Origin: Prorocentrum cordatum
Taxonomy: Eukaryota > Sar > Dinophyceae > Prorocentrales > Prorocentraceae
DNA: 64,000 nucleotides
Assembly: GCA_963575745.1 (NCBI GenBank)
Contig: CAUYUJ010018311.1
Location: 51,001 to 115,000 of the forward strand
Direction: 5' to 3'
Positions 40,756 through 52,099 of the stretch are shown here, in pieces (within the stretch, counting starts at the first letter, position 1; each line of letters begins with the position of its first letter). Below the pieces are notes generated by a model. It was not told the DNA's origin. It ran no database searches and worked only from the letters and a program-made list of their open reading frames with translations. A program made the translations under genes and the position numbers.

Positions 40756-40966
40756 GGCCCCAGGGCGAGCGCGGGCAGCCGCGGGCGCAGGCCAATCCCC
40801 AACTGGCCCGCCGTTCCCCTTTCCACTGCGGCTGGCCCGCGCAATCCCCCCTCTCCATTTTCCCCAGCTCCTGCGGCGCGCGCGGGCCAGCCCCCCTTGC
40901 GGCCCCGCGCAGAGCAGCTCTGCAGGGGGGAAATTGGGCAGCACCCCCCACGCCCGCGGGCTCCCC
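40756..40966 (+). repeat. 210-bp near-identical repeat, copy 1
   Basis: From GGCCCCAGGGCGAGCGCGGG to ACGCCCGCGGGCTCCCC. It is almost identical to 42438-42649, with only a few substitutions or C-run length changes, so the duplication is recent. Confidence 0.85.
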
Positions 40967-41050
40967 GCCCCTGCAGGCCCTGCCCGCGCGGAAACCTCTG
41001 GGAGCCGAGCCGCGGGCCTCCAAAGGATTGGTCGAGCACCCCACCCATTA

Positions 41051-41227
41051 CAGTGGAGACCCAGGCCAAGAAACACCCTGCTTGCCTCCAGGCTGCCCTG
41101 GGTTTCTTGGGTTTCGATGGTTTTGCCACGGAAAGCGTGACGTTCCCACACCAAAAACGAGTGGACGTCCTGGGGTCTCAGGGTTGGGTTTCTTGTGGGA
41201 AGGTTTCTTGTGGACTGGCCTCCACTG
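41051..41227 (+). mobile_element. CAGTGGAGACC element, copy 2, with inverted ends
   Basis: This 177-bp copy begins CAGTGGAGACC and ends GGCCTCCACTG, which is its inverted repeat with one mismatch. It is flanked by TA on both sides (41049-41050, 41228-41229). That structure fits a TA-target MITE. It is inserted in the GC-rich repeat region. An internal duplication, GGTTTCTTGTGG twice, lies near its right end. Confidence 0.65.
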
Positions 41228-42437
41228 TAGGCCGCTTGGGCGTGCCCTCCCGAGAGCTGATTGCCCCATTGGCCCCGCGCCTCGCACCCCCCCGCGGCGC
41301 CAGCCTGGAGCAGCGGCGCGGGCCTGGACTCGCGCGCTGGCCCCACCTTGGCCTGGTCGCCGGTGCTGGCATTTCGGGGCTGGGAGGCTCCGCGCCGCGG
41401 CCCCGGCGTGGCCTAGCGGCGCGGCCCCGGACCCGCGTGCTGGGCGCCCCTGGCTCGAACTTGGGCGGGGCCCGCTTGGCGCGCCAGGCCTCGCTCGCGC
41501 GGCAGCTCTCGGGCAGGAGCGCCCGCGCTGGCATTTTGTGAGCCCCGGCGGCCCGCCGCGGCGGCGCGCGGCCCACTCGTGGCACGTTCTTGGGCCCGCG
41601 CCCTTGCCTGGGCCGCGACGGTGCCCACGTGGCGCGCCAAGCCCACACAGCCTCCCGCGGCGCCACTCCGTCCGCAGTGGCACCTGCATCGGTGGCGGGG
41701 CTGGTTTTGTTTTCCTGGTGGTGGGGCGCGCGCAGGCAGCGGCCGTGTGCAGCGGCTGTCGCTGCAGCGTTGCTGGCGCTGGTGGGGGTGGCGGCGGATG
41801 CTACTACGTCGGCGCTGGCGCCGGGGCGACGTCTGGCGGCCACGGCGGTGACTAGTGTGGCGGGCTGTCGGACTTTGCTGCGGTGTGCGCGTGGCAGCGC
41901 AAGGCGGTGGTGGCGGCCGCCAGTCGTGGTAGCGGTGGTGTCAGTCATGGCTGCGGGCCCCAGGGTGAGCGCGGGCAGCCACTGGCGCGGGCCGGTCCCT
42001 CGTTGGCCCGATTCGTTTCTTTCCAACAGGGCATCCGCCTGTATCCCCTGACTGGACAGCGGGGGGCGCGACGGCGGCGGCGGGGGGCGGCGGCGACGGC
42101 GGCCGTGGGCAACGATGGCGCGGGCATGGCGAAAGCGAGGGGGGGCGAAGATGGCGGGCGGGGGGAGGTTGGTGGTGCAGTGTGTGACGACGGCGGGGGT
42201 GGCGCACCAGGGAGCGAGAGCGAGTAGGAGAGAAAGACCCCTTTGAATGTTCAGTCGCGTTGCGGCACACTGAGGTTTTGAGAGCAACATTGCAAATGTA
42301 ATTATGTCTGCAGGGATAGCACTTACCTCGTCTGCACCGGCGGGTGTGGCGGACTGTCGGGCGCTGCTGCGGCGTGCGCGTGGAAGAGCGAGGTGGCGGC
42401 GGCAGTGGCTGTCGGAGTTCTGGCAGTGGCGGCTGCG

Positions 42438-42649
42438 GGCCCCAGGGCGAGCGCGGGCAGCCGCGGGCGCAGGCCAATCCCCAACTGGCCCGCCGTTCCC
42501 CTTTCCACTGCGGCTGGCCCGCGCAATCCCCCCTCTCCATTTTCCCCAGTGCCTGCGGCGCGCGCGGGCCAGCCCCCCTTGCGGCCCCGCGCAGAGCAGC
42601 TCTGCGGGGGGGGAATTGGGCAGCCCCCCCCACGCCCGCGGACTCCCCA
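42438..42649 (+). repeat. 210-bp near-identical repeat, copy 2
   Basis: Second copy of 40756-40966, offset by 1682 bp, same orientation. Downstream, CGCGGGCCAGCCCCTG-type units recur at about 42700 and 42768. Confidence 0.85.
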
Positions 42650-42891
42650 TCCCTTCCAATCCCCACCTGGCCCGCCGCTCCCCTTTCCAATGTGGCATGC
42701 GCGGGCCAGCCCCTGACTGGCCCGCGTAACTCCCCCTCTCCTTGTTCCTTTGCTCCTGCGGCGTGCGCGGGCCAGCCCCTGAGGCTCCTTTTCAAGCATC
42801 GCGCAAAAAGGTTGGACGCCCCTAGGCATGTGCGACGGTAGAGGGAAAAAACTAAGCAAAACTTTCCCCTCCCCCCGCAATTCAAAGTTGG

Positions 42892-42976
42892 CATGTATAC
42901 GCATCAGTGGTCCGACAGTCAACCTCGAGAGATCCGAGCCCAACATTGCATTCGGGGGGAGGGGGGAGTTCACACC
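42892..42976 (-). repeat. Dispersed repeat, minus copy
   Basis: Reverse-complement partner of 37733-37822. Flanked on the right by a run of G and then by telomere-like DNA. Confidence 0.6.
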
Positions 42977-43035
42977 ATATGTTATGCGTGAATGTTTCTT
43001 AAATTGTTTCCGACACTTGGACCACGCCCGCCTAG

Positions 43036-43190
43036 GGTTAGGGTGTTAGACTAGTGTATAAGGGTCAGTGTGTTAGGATTGGAGTGTTGGGGTGAGGGTT
43101 AGAGCTGATGGTTTGGGTGTTTGGGGTATTGCTCTGGGGTTCGGGTCAGGGTGGTCATGTCAGGGTGTTAGGGTTAGGGCTACTACCCAG
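43036..43190 (+). repeat. Interstitial telomere-like tract 2
   Basis: TAGGGTTAGGGTGTTAGAC and GGGTGTTAGGGTTAGGGC bracket degenerate units, same strand as tract 1. The two tracts enclose 2.5 kb of GC-rich repeats. Confidence 0.65.
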
Positions 43191-43249
43191 CAAGGCACTT
43201 TCGGCGAAGCTCTGCACCGCACCTGCCAGCTGCTGTTCGGTCTGGACAT

Positions 43250-44175
43250 TTATGATGTCGCTCTGCGGGGAAATCCAAGATTTGAATCGATGCTCCAGTC
43301 TTCACGTCGAAGCCTCGGTGCTTGCCGACCAGACAATATCTGTGTTTGTTGTTCTTGGTGTCGACCACCGATCAGCTGGCATTTACGGGCGTGTCGTTCA
43401 CGCATCGCGCACCAGCTGGTCGACATATCGTACGCGATCTCCGCAGCCATCGCGACATCATCCCGCGCGACGCCCGCGACAGGCGCAGCGCCCTTCAAGT
43501 ATAGATCGCACCACTGCCAATTATGTTCCGCCTCCTTGGCGAGTTGCTTCGTACTTGCGTTGGCTGGTGCTCACGATGTCTTTCTTTGTCCGAAGCGGGT
43601 CCCATTGTATAGCGTGAGCCTCCAGTATTGTTCTTGTGTCCGCGTGCCGGGACGCAAACATGTTGATAAGAACGGGTACACACCCTCGAGAAGCATTTGG
43701 GGGTCAATTTCAGCCTTCTCCTGTTCGATGCTCTGCGCAATGGCGCTCAACGTTTGCATCTGGACACGAGTTTCTGGCAGGGCGGATTGTTGTGGCGAGG
43801 CTGCTGCAACATCTACAGCTGCAACCACGCCTGCTGAGCTTGTCCGTGGCCTCTCCAGGGGAGGCTGCCGAACTGGGCGGCACGGCCCGCGAAGAGTCGG
43901 TGCAAAGATGTGTGCTCTCCGGGCGCCTACCAACTGCGTGCCGTCCATTGACACCACGAGAGCCTGATCAACTGCGTACGACACGAAATCAAGCAATTCT
44001 CAAGCTGTGATTGCACAATTGTTCTTGCTTGGCTCCAGGATGCGTCGAACGAGTTCTAGATTCGAGCCTCGGCGGCTACAGAACGAGCAACAACTAAATG
44101 CATACGGACATGTCTACAGCAGATCCTGCGACTGTGCATCCGCAATTCGGCGATGCACGATGTGGCAACGACGAC
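43250..44175 (-). pseudogene. Coding relic, copy 2, longer
   Basis: Read leftwards from 44175: CHIVHRRIADAQSQDLL, a shift, HVRMHLVVARSVAAEAR, a shift, RRILEPSKNNCAITA, a stop, then 142 codons open at 43996-43571. These contain ELLDFVSYAVDQALVVSMDG, RVQMQTLSAIAQSIEQEKAE and IDPQMLLEGVYPFLSTCLRP. A further segment (43498-43250) reads GVARDDVAMAAEIAYDMSTS. It looks like a decayed protein gene or mobile element of unknown family, related to 39123-39275. Confidence 0.4.
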
Positions 44176-44475
44176 GACGACGACGACGACGACGACAAGT
44201 GCAACGATGCGGCGACGACGACGACGACAACGCCGCCGAGGCTGGCGCCTGCAGCCTGAGCGGGTCCCCGTTCGGCTCCTTCGGGCCCGGCGCCGCTCAG
44301 ACGCCGTGGAGCGCCCCCCAGCCCCCCCCCCGCGACTTCGCGGGCCAGCGGCGCGCCCGCGGGGGGCAGCGTCCAGAAGCTGTGGCCCTCGAGCGACGTC
44401 GTCGTCGTCGTCGCCGTCGCCGTCGTCGCCGTCCATCGTCGTCGTCCGTCGTCGTCGGTCGTCGTCGTCGCGGGG
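44168..44475 (+). repeat. GAC and GTC triplet arrays around a coding-like island
   Basis: GAC units at 44168-44230 and GTC units at 44398-44470 enclose about 160 bp that can read EAGACSLSGSPFGSFGPGAA. The island is not strong enough to call as an exon. Confidence 0.6.
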
Positions 44476-44529
44476 GAGGGCCGTCCGCCTTTGCGGGGGA
44501 GGCGCGCCTTCGCCAGAATCGTATAAAAC

Positions 44530-44640
44530 GTGGCGTGAACGAATCTTTCTTAGTGAAGTCCGCGCAGATTTCTTCGGTCACCGCTGGACCCCCCCCCCCT
44601 GGCGGCGTTTCTGGCGCCGTCGGTGGCGCGGTTTGCGCGC
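44530..44640 (+). repeat. Dispersed motif shared with 9790-9870
   Basis: GAACGA, then AGTCCGCGCAGATTTCTTCG, CCGCTGGAC and a run of C match the earlier copy in order and spacing. Its hairpin is weaker than at 9817. Confidence 0.5.
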
Positions 44641-44698
44641 CAGGAGAGCGGCGTCCAGCGCCGACCCCACAAGTATGCGCGGAATTTCGACAGCATTC

Positions 44699-45638
<940 letters not shown>

Positions 45639-45722
45639 CTTTTCGTTATTCTAGTCGCTGGGGAGGGCAGCCGTCTAAGAATGCGGGGGGTGGGCCTCTT
45701 AGAGGCCCTCCTGCCTTCTTAG

Positions 45723-46029
45723 GGGCCGCCTGAGACTGCTCAGAAATCAGATCGAAGAGCAGGAGGTCTTCCGCCTGAAGACGCCCCGCCGTCGTAGAAG
45801 GCTGGCCCCCTCGCCTTTCCCTCCTGGGCGCGCCGTCAGGCAGGGGGTCAAGAGGGAGGAGCCTTCAGATCGAGGAGAAGCAGCGCCCGACCACGAGGGG
45901 CGTGACCCAATCCACACGTGCACGCAAGAAAGAGGGGGGTCAGGCGAGGTCAGGATCCTCATCCACCTCCAGACCCGCCCTCCAGATCGGATCGAGGAGG
46001 AAGAGGAGGAGAAGGGGAAGGAGGAATGA
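45723..46029 (+). CDS. Possible terminal exon after the GT tract
   Basis: A pyrimidine-rich stretch ending CCTTCTTAG (45714-45722) could be a 3' splice site. It is followed by about 101 open codons reading GRLRLLRNQIEEQEVFRLKT, then RQGVKREEPSDRGEAAPDHE and GEVRILIHLQTRPPDRIEEE, to TGA at 46027-46029. GC3 is about 70%, lower than in the other islands. No Met start is present, which fits an internal or terminal exon. The product is unknown. Confidence 0.35.
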
Positions 46030-46499
46030 TCAAGGAGTCAGAGGCCTCTGAAGACCTCCAGAAACCTTTTGGGACCTTCGGAGAACTACAGATCCGACGT
46101 CTCACGAAAAACGAGACGGACTGATTCTCCTGCGTTTGAGTTTCCAGAAGCCAAGTTTAGTCCACGGGACAGTCCGAAAATCAAGGCGGTGCAAAACCAG
46201 CTCTGGGGACTGGCTCGAGAGTCCTGGGGCCCATATCGTGAAACGAAAAGACGGAAGGTCGGAGGAAAAGGACGGAAGAGGGATGGTGATGTTGCCGCTC
46301 GTAAAGGATTCCGATGTGTGTCTCTTATTGCGTCTTTTAGCTTCGTGGGCGGCTCTCAAGGCCACGAGACGCAGCTCGCACGATGTTCGGGACGGCGTCT
46401 GGGGGGGGAATCCGGGGACTTAGCGAAAATATGGACGGGGGAACCGAGTCCTCGAGGTGCCCTCCCTCCTCCTCCCTCCATCCGTTTTCCTTACAAATC
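46030..46499. other. Unassigned DNA
   Basis: Non-repetitive, moderately open on plus, no recognised motif. It could be untranslated sequence of the preceding exon. Confidence 0.35.
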
Positions 46500-47235
46500 A
46501 ATCTTGTCGCACCACCCGACGTGTTTGTAGGCTGGGCCGGGCGTTTCGCTTGAGATTATTTTGTCACTTACCACCCTGAGGCTTAAAGCTCTTACACATT
46601 CAAGGATATAGAGCCAGTGGCTTTCAAAATGCGATTCTCGCCTGAGTGCCTTTCACATTCGTTTTGAAACAGTTTGAAGGATAGGGGGCTTCTTGTGTTC
46701 AAATTGCGGCTCTCGTCGACCCCCACGCACATTCGTGGCACATGATTGCAATAACTTTGGAGAACGAGGGACGGTGGTTTTCAAAATGCTATTCTCGCCG
46801 TTTCGCCGTGCGCAGTCACTGTAAAAGTTTGCAACAGCTTCAAGGATGGATGTGGACTTGTTTACAAAACGTGGCCCTCACCGTAGCGGCGCACATTCGT
46901 CACAAACGATTGGAGCGGCTACAGGTGGCTCTTTTTCTGAATGGGGCTGTCGCTTCAGACGTCCTCAGTCCTCAAGTTTGAACACTCGAGGCCTGAGCAC
47001 ATTGGTCGCTTAAAACATGCTGCTATCGTCTGATTGCCGCCCACATTCGTACTAGCAGTTTGCGACAGCTTGAAGAATGGAGGGCTGCTTGTTTTCGAAC
47101 TGCTGCTCTCGCCGTAGCGTCGCGCACACTCGTTATAACAGTTTACCAACAATTTCAAATAACGAGGGCCAGCTGTTCTCAAAATGCAGCTCTTGCCTTT
47201 TCGCCGCGCACGTTCACAATTTTATCATAGCTTCA
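46500..47235 (-). repeat. Composite repeat, inverted copy A
   Basis: The R module (46500-46600) reverse complemented gives AAGCGAAACGCCCGGCCCAG and GGTGGTGCGACAAG. It is followed by at least seven diverged satellite monomers (GGCTCTCGTCGACCCCCACG, CTGCTCTCGCCGTAGCGTCG). Orientation is opposite to the copies at 7.7-13.5 kb. Confidence 0.65.
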
Positions 47236-47344
47236 AGGCTGGAGGCTATAACTCTGGTCTTTCTCTTTTTCCTGAAAGCCCGATGGCTGCTGGCAGCGAC
47301 AGGTGATATAACTCCCGATGGCCTCCTCCTCCTGCTCATCTTTC

Positions 47345-47346
47345 CC

Positions 47347-47400
<54 letters not shown>

Positions 47401-47553
47401 CCAGCCTCATCACCATCATATCAGCAGCACCATCAGCAGCATCATATCATGTGTCACCATCGTCATCATCACCATCAGTGTCGTCATCGTCATCAGCATA
47501 TCCATCGTCAGTTCCATCTTCGCCTTCATCACCATCATCATCATGGCCAACAG

Positions 47554-47584
<31 letters not shown>

Positions 47585-47799
47585 GTCACCATCACCATTG
47601 TCATCACCATCACCATTAATATCATCATCGTCATCACTACCATCATCATCACAAGCATCAGCATCCCCATCATCACCATCAGTATCATTTTCATCATGAC
47701 CATCTTCACCACCATCTTCACTTCACCACCATCATCATCATCATCATCGTCATCATCATCATTATCACCACCACCACCACCACCATCAGCATGATCATG

Positions 47800-47863
<64 letters not shown>

Positions 47864-47885
47864 GTATCATCCTTCTCATCATCGT
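47345..47885 (+). repeat. ATC (CAT) triplet array
   Basis: About 540 bp of ATC with ACC and GTC interruptions. Pyrimidine/adenine strand on plus, passing into CCT-rich DNA (47890-48025). Confidence 0.9.
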
Positions 47886-48036
47886 TATCATCCATCCTCC
47901 CCTTCCCCCTCCTCCCCTCTTCCTCCTCGTCCGACCCTTGCCCCCATCTCCCCTCATCATACCCCGCCCTTCCTCACCCCTCGTACCCTTGCTCCCTCCC
48001 CTTTCTCCCCCTCCCCTCCCCATTCCTTGTGCCTAG

Positions 48037-48142
48037 GAGGGTAGCCCTGGACTACGTGCTCTTCCCCGAGGAGTCCTCCGAGGTTCTCGTGTACACGAGG
48101 CAGGGGGCCCTGGAGGAGGCGCCCTGGGCCGACACGGCCTAG
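48037..48142 (+). CDS. C-terminal exon of a host gene
   Basis: After a 130-bp pyrimidine-rich stretch and a TAG acceptor (48034-48036), the frame reads VALDYVLFPEESSEVLVYTR and QGALEEAPWADTA, then the stop TAG at 48140-48142. Thirty-one of 33 third positions are G or C. This is the best exon candidate of the window: acceptor, phase, codon bias and stop agree. The family is unknown; the upstream exon would lie beyond the ATC array. Confidence 0.55.
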
Positions 48143-48159
48143 AGTTATCCTCCTCATGC

Positions 48160-48640
48160 TAATCTCTCCTCTTCTCCCTCTTCATCCTCCTCATCCTCCT
48201 CCCTCCTCCTCCTCCTCCTCCTCCCTCCTCCCCCTCCTCCTCCTGTTTCATCCTCCTCCTCCACTTTATCTCCTCCTCCTCGTCCTCCTCAAAATTGTGT
48301 CCTCCTTTCTTCCTCTTCCTTCTCCACCATTCCCCTTCTCCACCCTCCTCCCATGTCCGTTGTCCCTCCTGCTCCTCCTCCTCCTTGTTCTTCCTCTGTC
48401 GCCGTGTCCTTCCATGATCTCTTCCCCCTCCCCCATCCCTTCTCCTTTATGCAATTCCTCCCTATCGCACCCCGAGGCTGGTCGAAAGAGCGGGCAGGGC
48501 GTTTCGCTTGAAACTTGCTCACAAGTTACGATCCTAAAACTTAGTCTTTGCAAGAGTTTCACGGATGGAAGGCGGCCCGGTTTCCAAATGTGGCTCTCGC
48601 TTCAGCGCCGCGCGCATTTGTGTTAACCGCTGGAGAGCAG
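48160..48640 (-). repeat. Composite repeat, inverted copy B
   Basis: CTC-rich tract (48160-48440), then R module reversed (TATCGCACCCCGAGGCTGGT and GCAGGGCGTTTCGCTTGAAA) and one to two satellite monomers (GTGGCTCTCGCTTCAGCGCC). The same order as the forward copies, read on minus. Confidence 0.65.
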
Positions 48641-49335
48641 CGGCATTCTCATCCCCTAGAGACGCAAACATTCGACGGGTATGGGTAGGCGGCGCTGGAA
48701 TGGCTGGGCTCGCGAAGATCCGAGCCCGTCGATTTGGCAAATGCCACGCGGCGTCGAAGCATGAAGTCTGAAGCGTTTTTCTTGCTACCAGAGCGTCCCA
48801 AGGCTCTGGTCCACCCACCTCGCATCATTTTTTGGTGAAATTGCAAGTCATTGGAATATGTAGCTCGTATGCAAAGCTCAAGTAGCAAGCTCATGTACGA
48901 ATCATTGAAAGGTGTGTGCGAATATCAGAGTAGCTTTGTGTTGGCCAACGCGCCGTGCAGCCGCCTGGCACACCTGACCTGACCTGGAAGATTGGGCAGG
49001 GAGGCGTCCCTGCGGGTCGCTGAGCTTACGCGGAAGTCTCGAACTTGCGCAGCCCAGAAGACGAGTTTGCTGTCGGACGGGGCGTCCAACATCAGATTTT
49101 TCCTTCCACCCTCGTTCCTCCTCCCCCTCCTCCGCGCCACGCCTTGCTCAACCAGTATCCTCCTCACCGTCTCTGCCTTCCCCTCCTGCTGCTCACCCTC
49201 ACTCCCTGCACCCCTCCCTTCCCCTCGCTCTTCTCCTCCTGCTCCTCCTGTGGCGCCTCCTCCAGCTCACGCTTGCACTCTCGCGCGGCGCGCAGGGCGC
49301 GCGGAGGGTTGGGCGGGGGGAGGGAGGGAGAAGGG
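48641..49335. other. Unassigned DNA
   Basis: No gene is supported. The last 200 bp before the next array is pyrimidine-rich. Confidence 0.4.
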
Positions 49336-49569
49336 ATAAGGAGGAGGATGAGGAGGAGGAGGAGGGGGATGATGATGATGATGATGAGGAGGAGGAGGAT
49401 GAGGATGAGGATGAGGATGAGGATGAGGATGAGGATGAGGATGAGGATGAGGATGAGGATGATGATGATGATGATGCTGATGATGATGATGATGCTGATG
49501 CTGATGCTGATGCTGATGCTGATGGCTGATGCTGATGATGATGATGATGATGATGATGACGACGATGAC

Positions 49570-49603
<34 letters not shown>

Positions 49604-49619
49604 CTGCTGCTGCTGATGC

Positions 49620-49664
<45 letters not shown>

Positions 49665-49765
49665 GGAGGAGGAGAGGAGGAGGAGGAGGAGGAGGAGGAG
49701 GAGAGGATCAGGAGGAGGAGGAGGAGGAGGAGGAGGAGGAGGAGGAGTAGGAGCAGGAAGAGGAG
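49336..49765 (+). repeat. GGA and GAT/GAG triplet array
   Basis: GGA, then GATGAG (49390-49455), GAT/GCT (49460-49660) and GGA again to 49765. Poly-Met/Asp/Arg frames are artefacts. Confidence 0.9.
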
Positions 49766-49859
49766 GAGAAAGGAGGGACGGGGAGCGGGAGGAGGATGGG
49801 CAGAAGTGTGGAGGAATGAGTACGGAGGAGGGAGGAGGGAAGGAGGGAGGGAGCGAAGA

Positions 49860-50142
49860 GGAGGCCAGCGACGACGACGCCGAGGAAGCCGCTGGCCGTT
49901 GCCCCCGTTCCCCTCCGCGCCGCGGCCATTGGCCTCCGAACGCCGCCGAAGGCCGGCATCGGCGACTAGGACGGCCTCCCCTCCTCCCCTCTCCCCCCCC
50001 CCTCCTGCAGGGTGGGCCCTTTCCCTAATCCGTGCTTCGGTGCGGATGGTCTGCGCGCCTCGTCTTCTTCGTCGCCCTTGTCGGCGCCGTCGTGATCGTG
50101 GTGCTTGCTGCTCTGCTTGGGACTTGTTTTCCTCGTGCAGTG
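49860..50142 (+). other. Weak coding candidate with hydrophobic helix
   Basis: At about 50032-50142 a plus frame reads ARLVFFVALVGAVVIVVLAA followed by LLGTCFPRA, a possible membrane anchor, just before an ACC array. GC3 is only about 65% and GTC-like triplets could produce it by chance. Confidence 0.25.
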
Positions 50143-50425
50143 ACCACCACCACCACCGCCACCACCACCGCCGCCGCCACCACTACCACCACCACCACCA
50201 CCACCACCACCACCACCCACCACCACCACCACCACCACCACCACCACCACCACCATCACCACCACCACCACCATCACCACCACCACCACCACCACCACCA
50301 CCACCACCACCACCACCACCACCACCACCACCATCACCACCACCACCACCACCCACCCTCCTCTCCCCTCCCCTCCCCTCCCCGCCCCTCCCCTCCCCTC
50401 CCCTCCCCTCCCCTCCCCTCCACAA
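50143..50425 (+). repeat. ACC array and CTCCC minisatellite
   Basis: About 65 ACC units with ATC and GCC interruptions (50143-50352) are followed by CTCCC units (50357-50421). Confidence 0.95.
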
Positions 50426-50539
50426 TTACTCAATATGAATACTACTCTCCCTCTTCCCCTGATGGCGCCCTGGGAGTAGTAGACCCCCCCGCGTATTGTT
50501 TTTTTACACAGGATTCCCGGGAGTTGGGTTTTCGCCTGC

Positions 50540-50710
50540 GTTTTTTTTCAAAATGCTGCTCTCGCTGAGGCGCCGGCCTCATTTCTGCTCCCGAATCGTT
50601 CCGAATCGTGCTCCCGCTGCAGCGTGGGCCTCATTTTCGGATCGGTGTTTGGCCTCCGTCGTTCAGGATGGCGTTCTCGCCCCAGCGCGGGCCTCTTTCT
50701 CGCGCGCCCA
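50540..50710 (-). repeat. Diverged satellite monomers, inverted
   Basis: Two monomers of the 82-bp family on minus (TTCAAAATGCTGCTCTCGCT; CCTCATTTTCGGATCGG; GTTCTCGCCCCAGCGCGGGC). Confidence 0.55.
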
Positions 50711-50754
50711 TCCGCCCGCCACCACCGCGCCGCACCACGCCCCGCCCCGCCGCA

Positions 50755-50906
50755 CGCACACCCACCGCCACTTCCACCCACCACGCACGCACGCACGCAC
50801 GCGCACCACCACCGCGCACCGCCACCACCACACGCACTACCCCACCCACTACCACCACGCTACACCGCGTCACACCACATCACACGCGCGCACACACAGA
50901 CACACA

Positions 50907-50945
<39 letters not shown>

Positions 50946-51280
50946 GCGCGCGCACGCGCACACACACACATACACACACATACACACACCACACACACAC
51001 ACACATCACACACACCACACACACATACACACGCACACACACACACACACACACGCACACACACAGACACACACACACACACCACCGCCACCACCACCAC
51101 CGCCGCCATCACGCACGTACGCACCTGGCCCACCACCAAACCACCAAGACGCCACACCACGTCACACCACAGCACACGCGCACACACGCACACACACACA
51201 CACACACACACATACACACCACCACCACAACAACCACAACCACGCACACACGCACGCACGCACGCGCACCACCACCCACT
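50755..51280 (+). repeat. CA / GCAC / ACC microsatellite
   Basis: CACGCACG blocks, CA runs and ACC blocks over more than 500 bp. It is the strand complement type of the GT tract at 44.7 kb. Thr/His frames are artefacts. Confidence 0.9.
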
Positions 51281-51394
51281 ACGCACACGCGCGCGGAGCC
51301 ACAGGTCCGCTACGACACGCGTCCGCGGATAGAGAAAATCAGCGCCATGGTAAGGGATGGGAGGGAGGGGTATGATGTCAGATGTAGACGCGAG

Positions 51395-51735
51395 CGCACC
51401 TAACTTGCCTCCCCTCCCCTCCCCTTCCCTCCTCTCCCCTCCCCTCCCCTCCCTCTCCTCCCCTCCCTCCCCTCCGGACAACATGAACAGAGGGTCGGCG
51501 TGCCGAGGCTCGGCGGCCCGCGGCGCTCGCGGCCGACAGCCCTCGGCGCCGACGCGCGCGCGTGGCCGCCGAGGCCCCGTCGAGCTCGGCGACGGCCCTC
51601 GGCGCTCGAGGCCGGCGGCCCTCGACGATGGCGCGCCCTCGACGATGGCGCGGCCCCCGCGTGCAGGCCCGGAAGGGCCCCGTCGCCTCGCCTCGCCTCG
51701 CCTCGCCTCGCCTCGCCTTCCCCCCGCCCCCCCCC
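51395..51735 (+). repeat. CCCTCC and CCTCG tracts with GC-rich DNA
   Basis: CTCCC repeats (51403-51478) precede GGCGGCCCTCGACG-type GC repeats (51500-51660). Eight CCTCG units (51683-51718) and a run of C follow. Confidence 0.7.
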
Positions 51736-51745
51736 CCCCGCGGAG

Positions 51746-51928
51746 GGCGCCCGCTTCGGCGCGGCGACCTACCTGCGGCGGCTCTCGGCGCACTACCGGC
51801 AGAGCGCGCAGTGCGACGGGGGGCAGCCGGGCGGCTGCGTGCAGCGCGGCCGGGCGGCCCGGGGCCGCCACCCCCTTCGAGACCTCCTGAATTCGACTAC
51901 ACGTAAGAGTGACCCTCCGCCGGAGTGA
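51746..51928 (+). CDS. Exon-like coding island after a C-run
   Basis: A long C-run ending in CGCGGAG offers an acceptor AG at 51744-51745. The frame then reads GARFGAATYLRRLSAHYRQS and AQCDGGQPGGCVQRGRAARG with about 95% G or C at third positions to about 51890. After that codon bias drops (NSTTRKSDPPPE, stop at 51926-51928), so the exon may end earlier. No family is recognised. Confidence 0.45.
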   Translation, partial: GARFGAATYLRRLSAHYRQSAQCDGGQPGGCVQRGRAARGRHPLRDLLNSTTRKSDPPPE

Positions 51929-52099
51929 CCTTTGGTGCGGGCTCACCAGGGTCCCCCGATCGCCGAACGCGATGCGTTAGTAGCGTCTTGCGCGCGTGTG
52001 TTTGATCCACCCGCGGCCCCCGAAAAGCCGCGCACCAAAGGGCACTCTTCTTGCGTGCAGTCGTTGGATGGGGTCCGAGTAGATAGGGTCGGAAGATCG

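Larger units (their letters stand above)
40630..42420 (+). repeat. GC-rich region built of repeated GGCGGGCTGTCGG modules
   Basis: GGCGGGCTGTCGGGCGCTGC with CGGTGTGCGCGTGGCAGCG occurs at about 40660, recurs at about 41860 and, slightly changed, at about 42345. Very high GC keeps all six frames open, so the 200-500-codon ORFs here are not supported as genes. CG triplets are also abundant (42060-42110). Confidence 0.6.

Noticed and set aside
40550-42973. Several 200-506-codon ORFs on both strands
   Set aside because: GC content is so high that stops are rare in every frame, and the frames cross tandem duplications and a mobile element.
50032-50568. Signal-anchor protein followed by a Thr/His-rich domain
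   Set aside because: The second part is the ACC array; the first part alone is too short and weakly biased.
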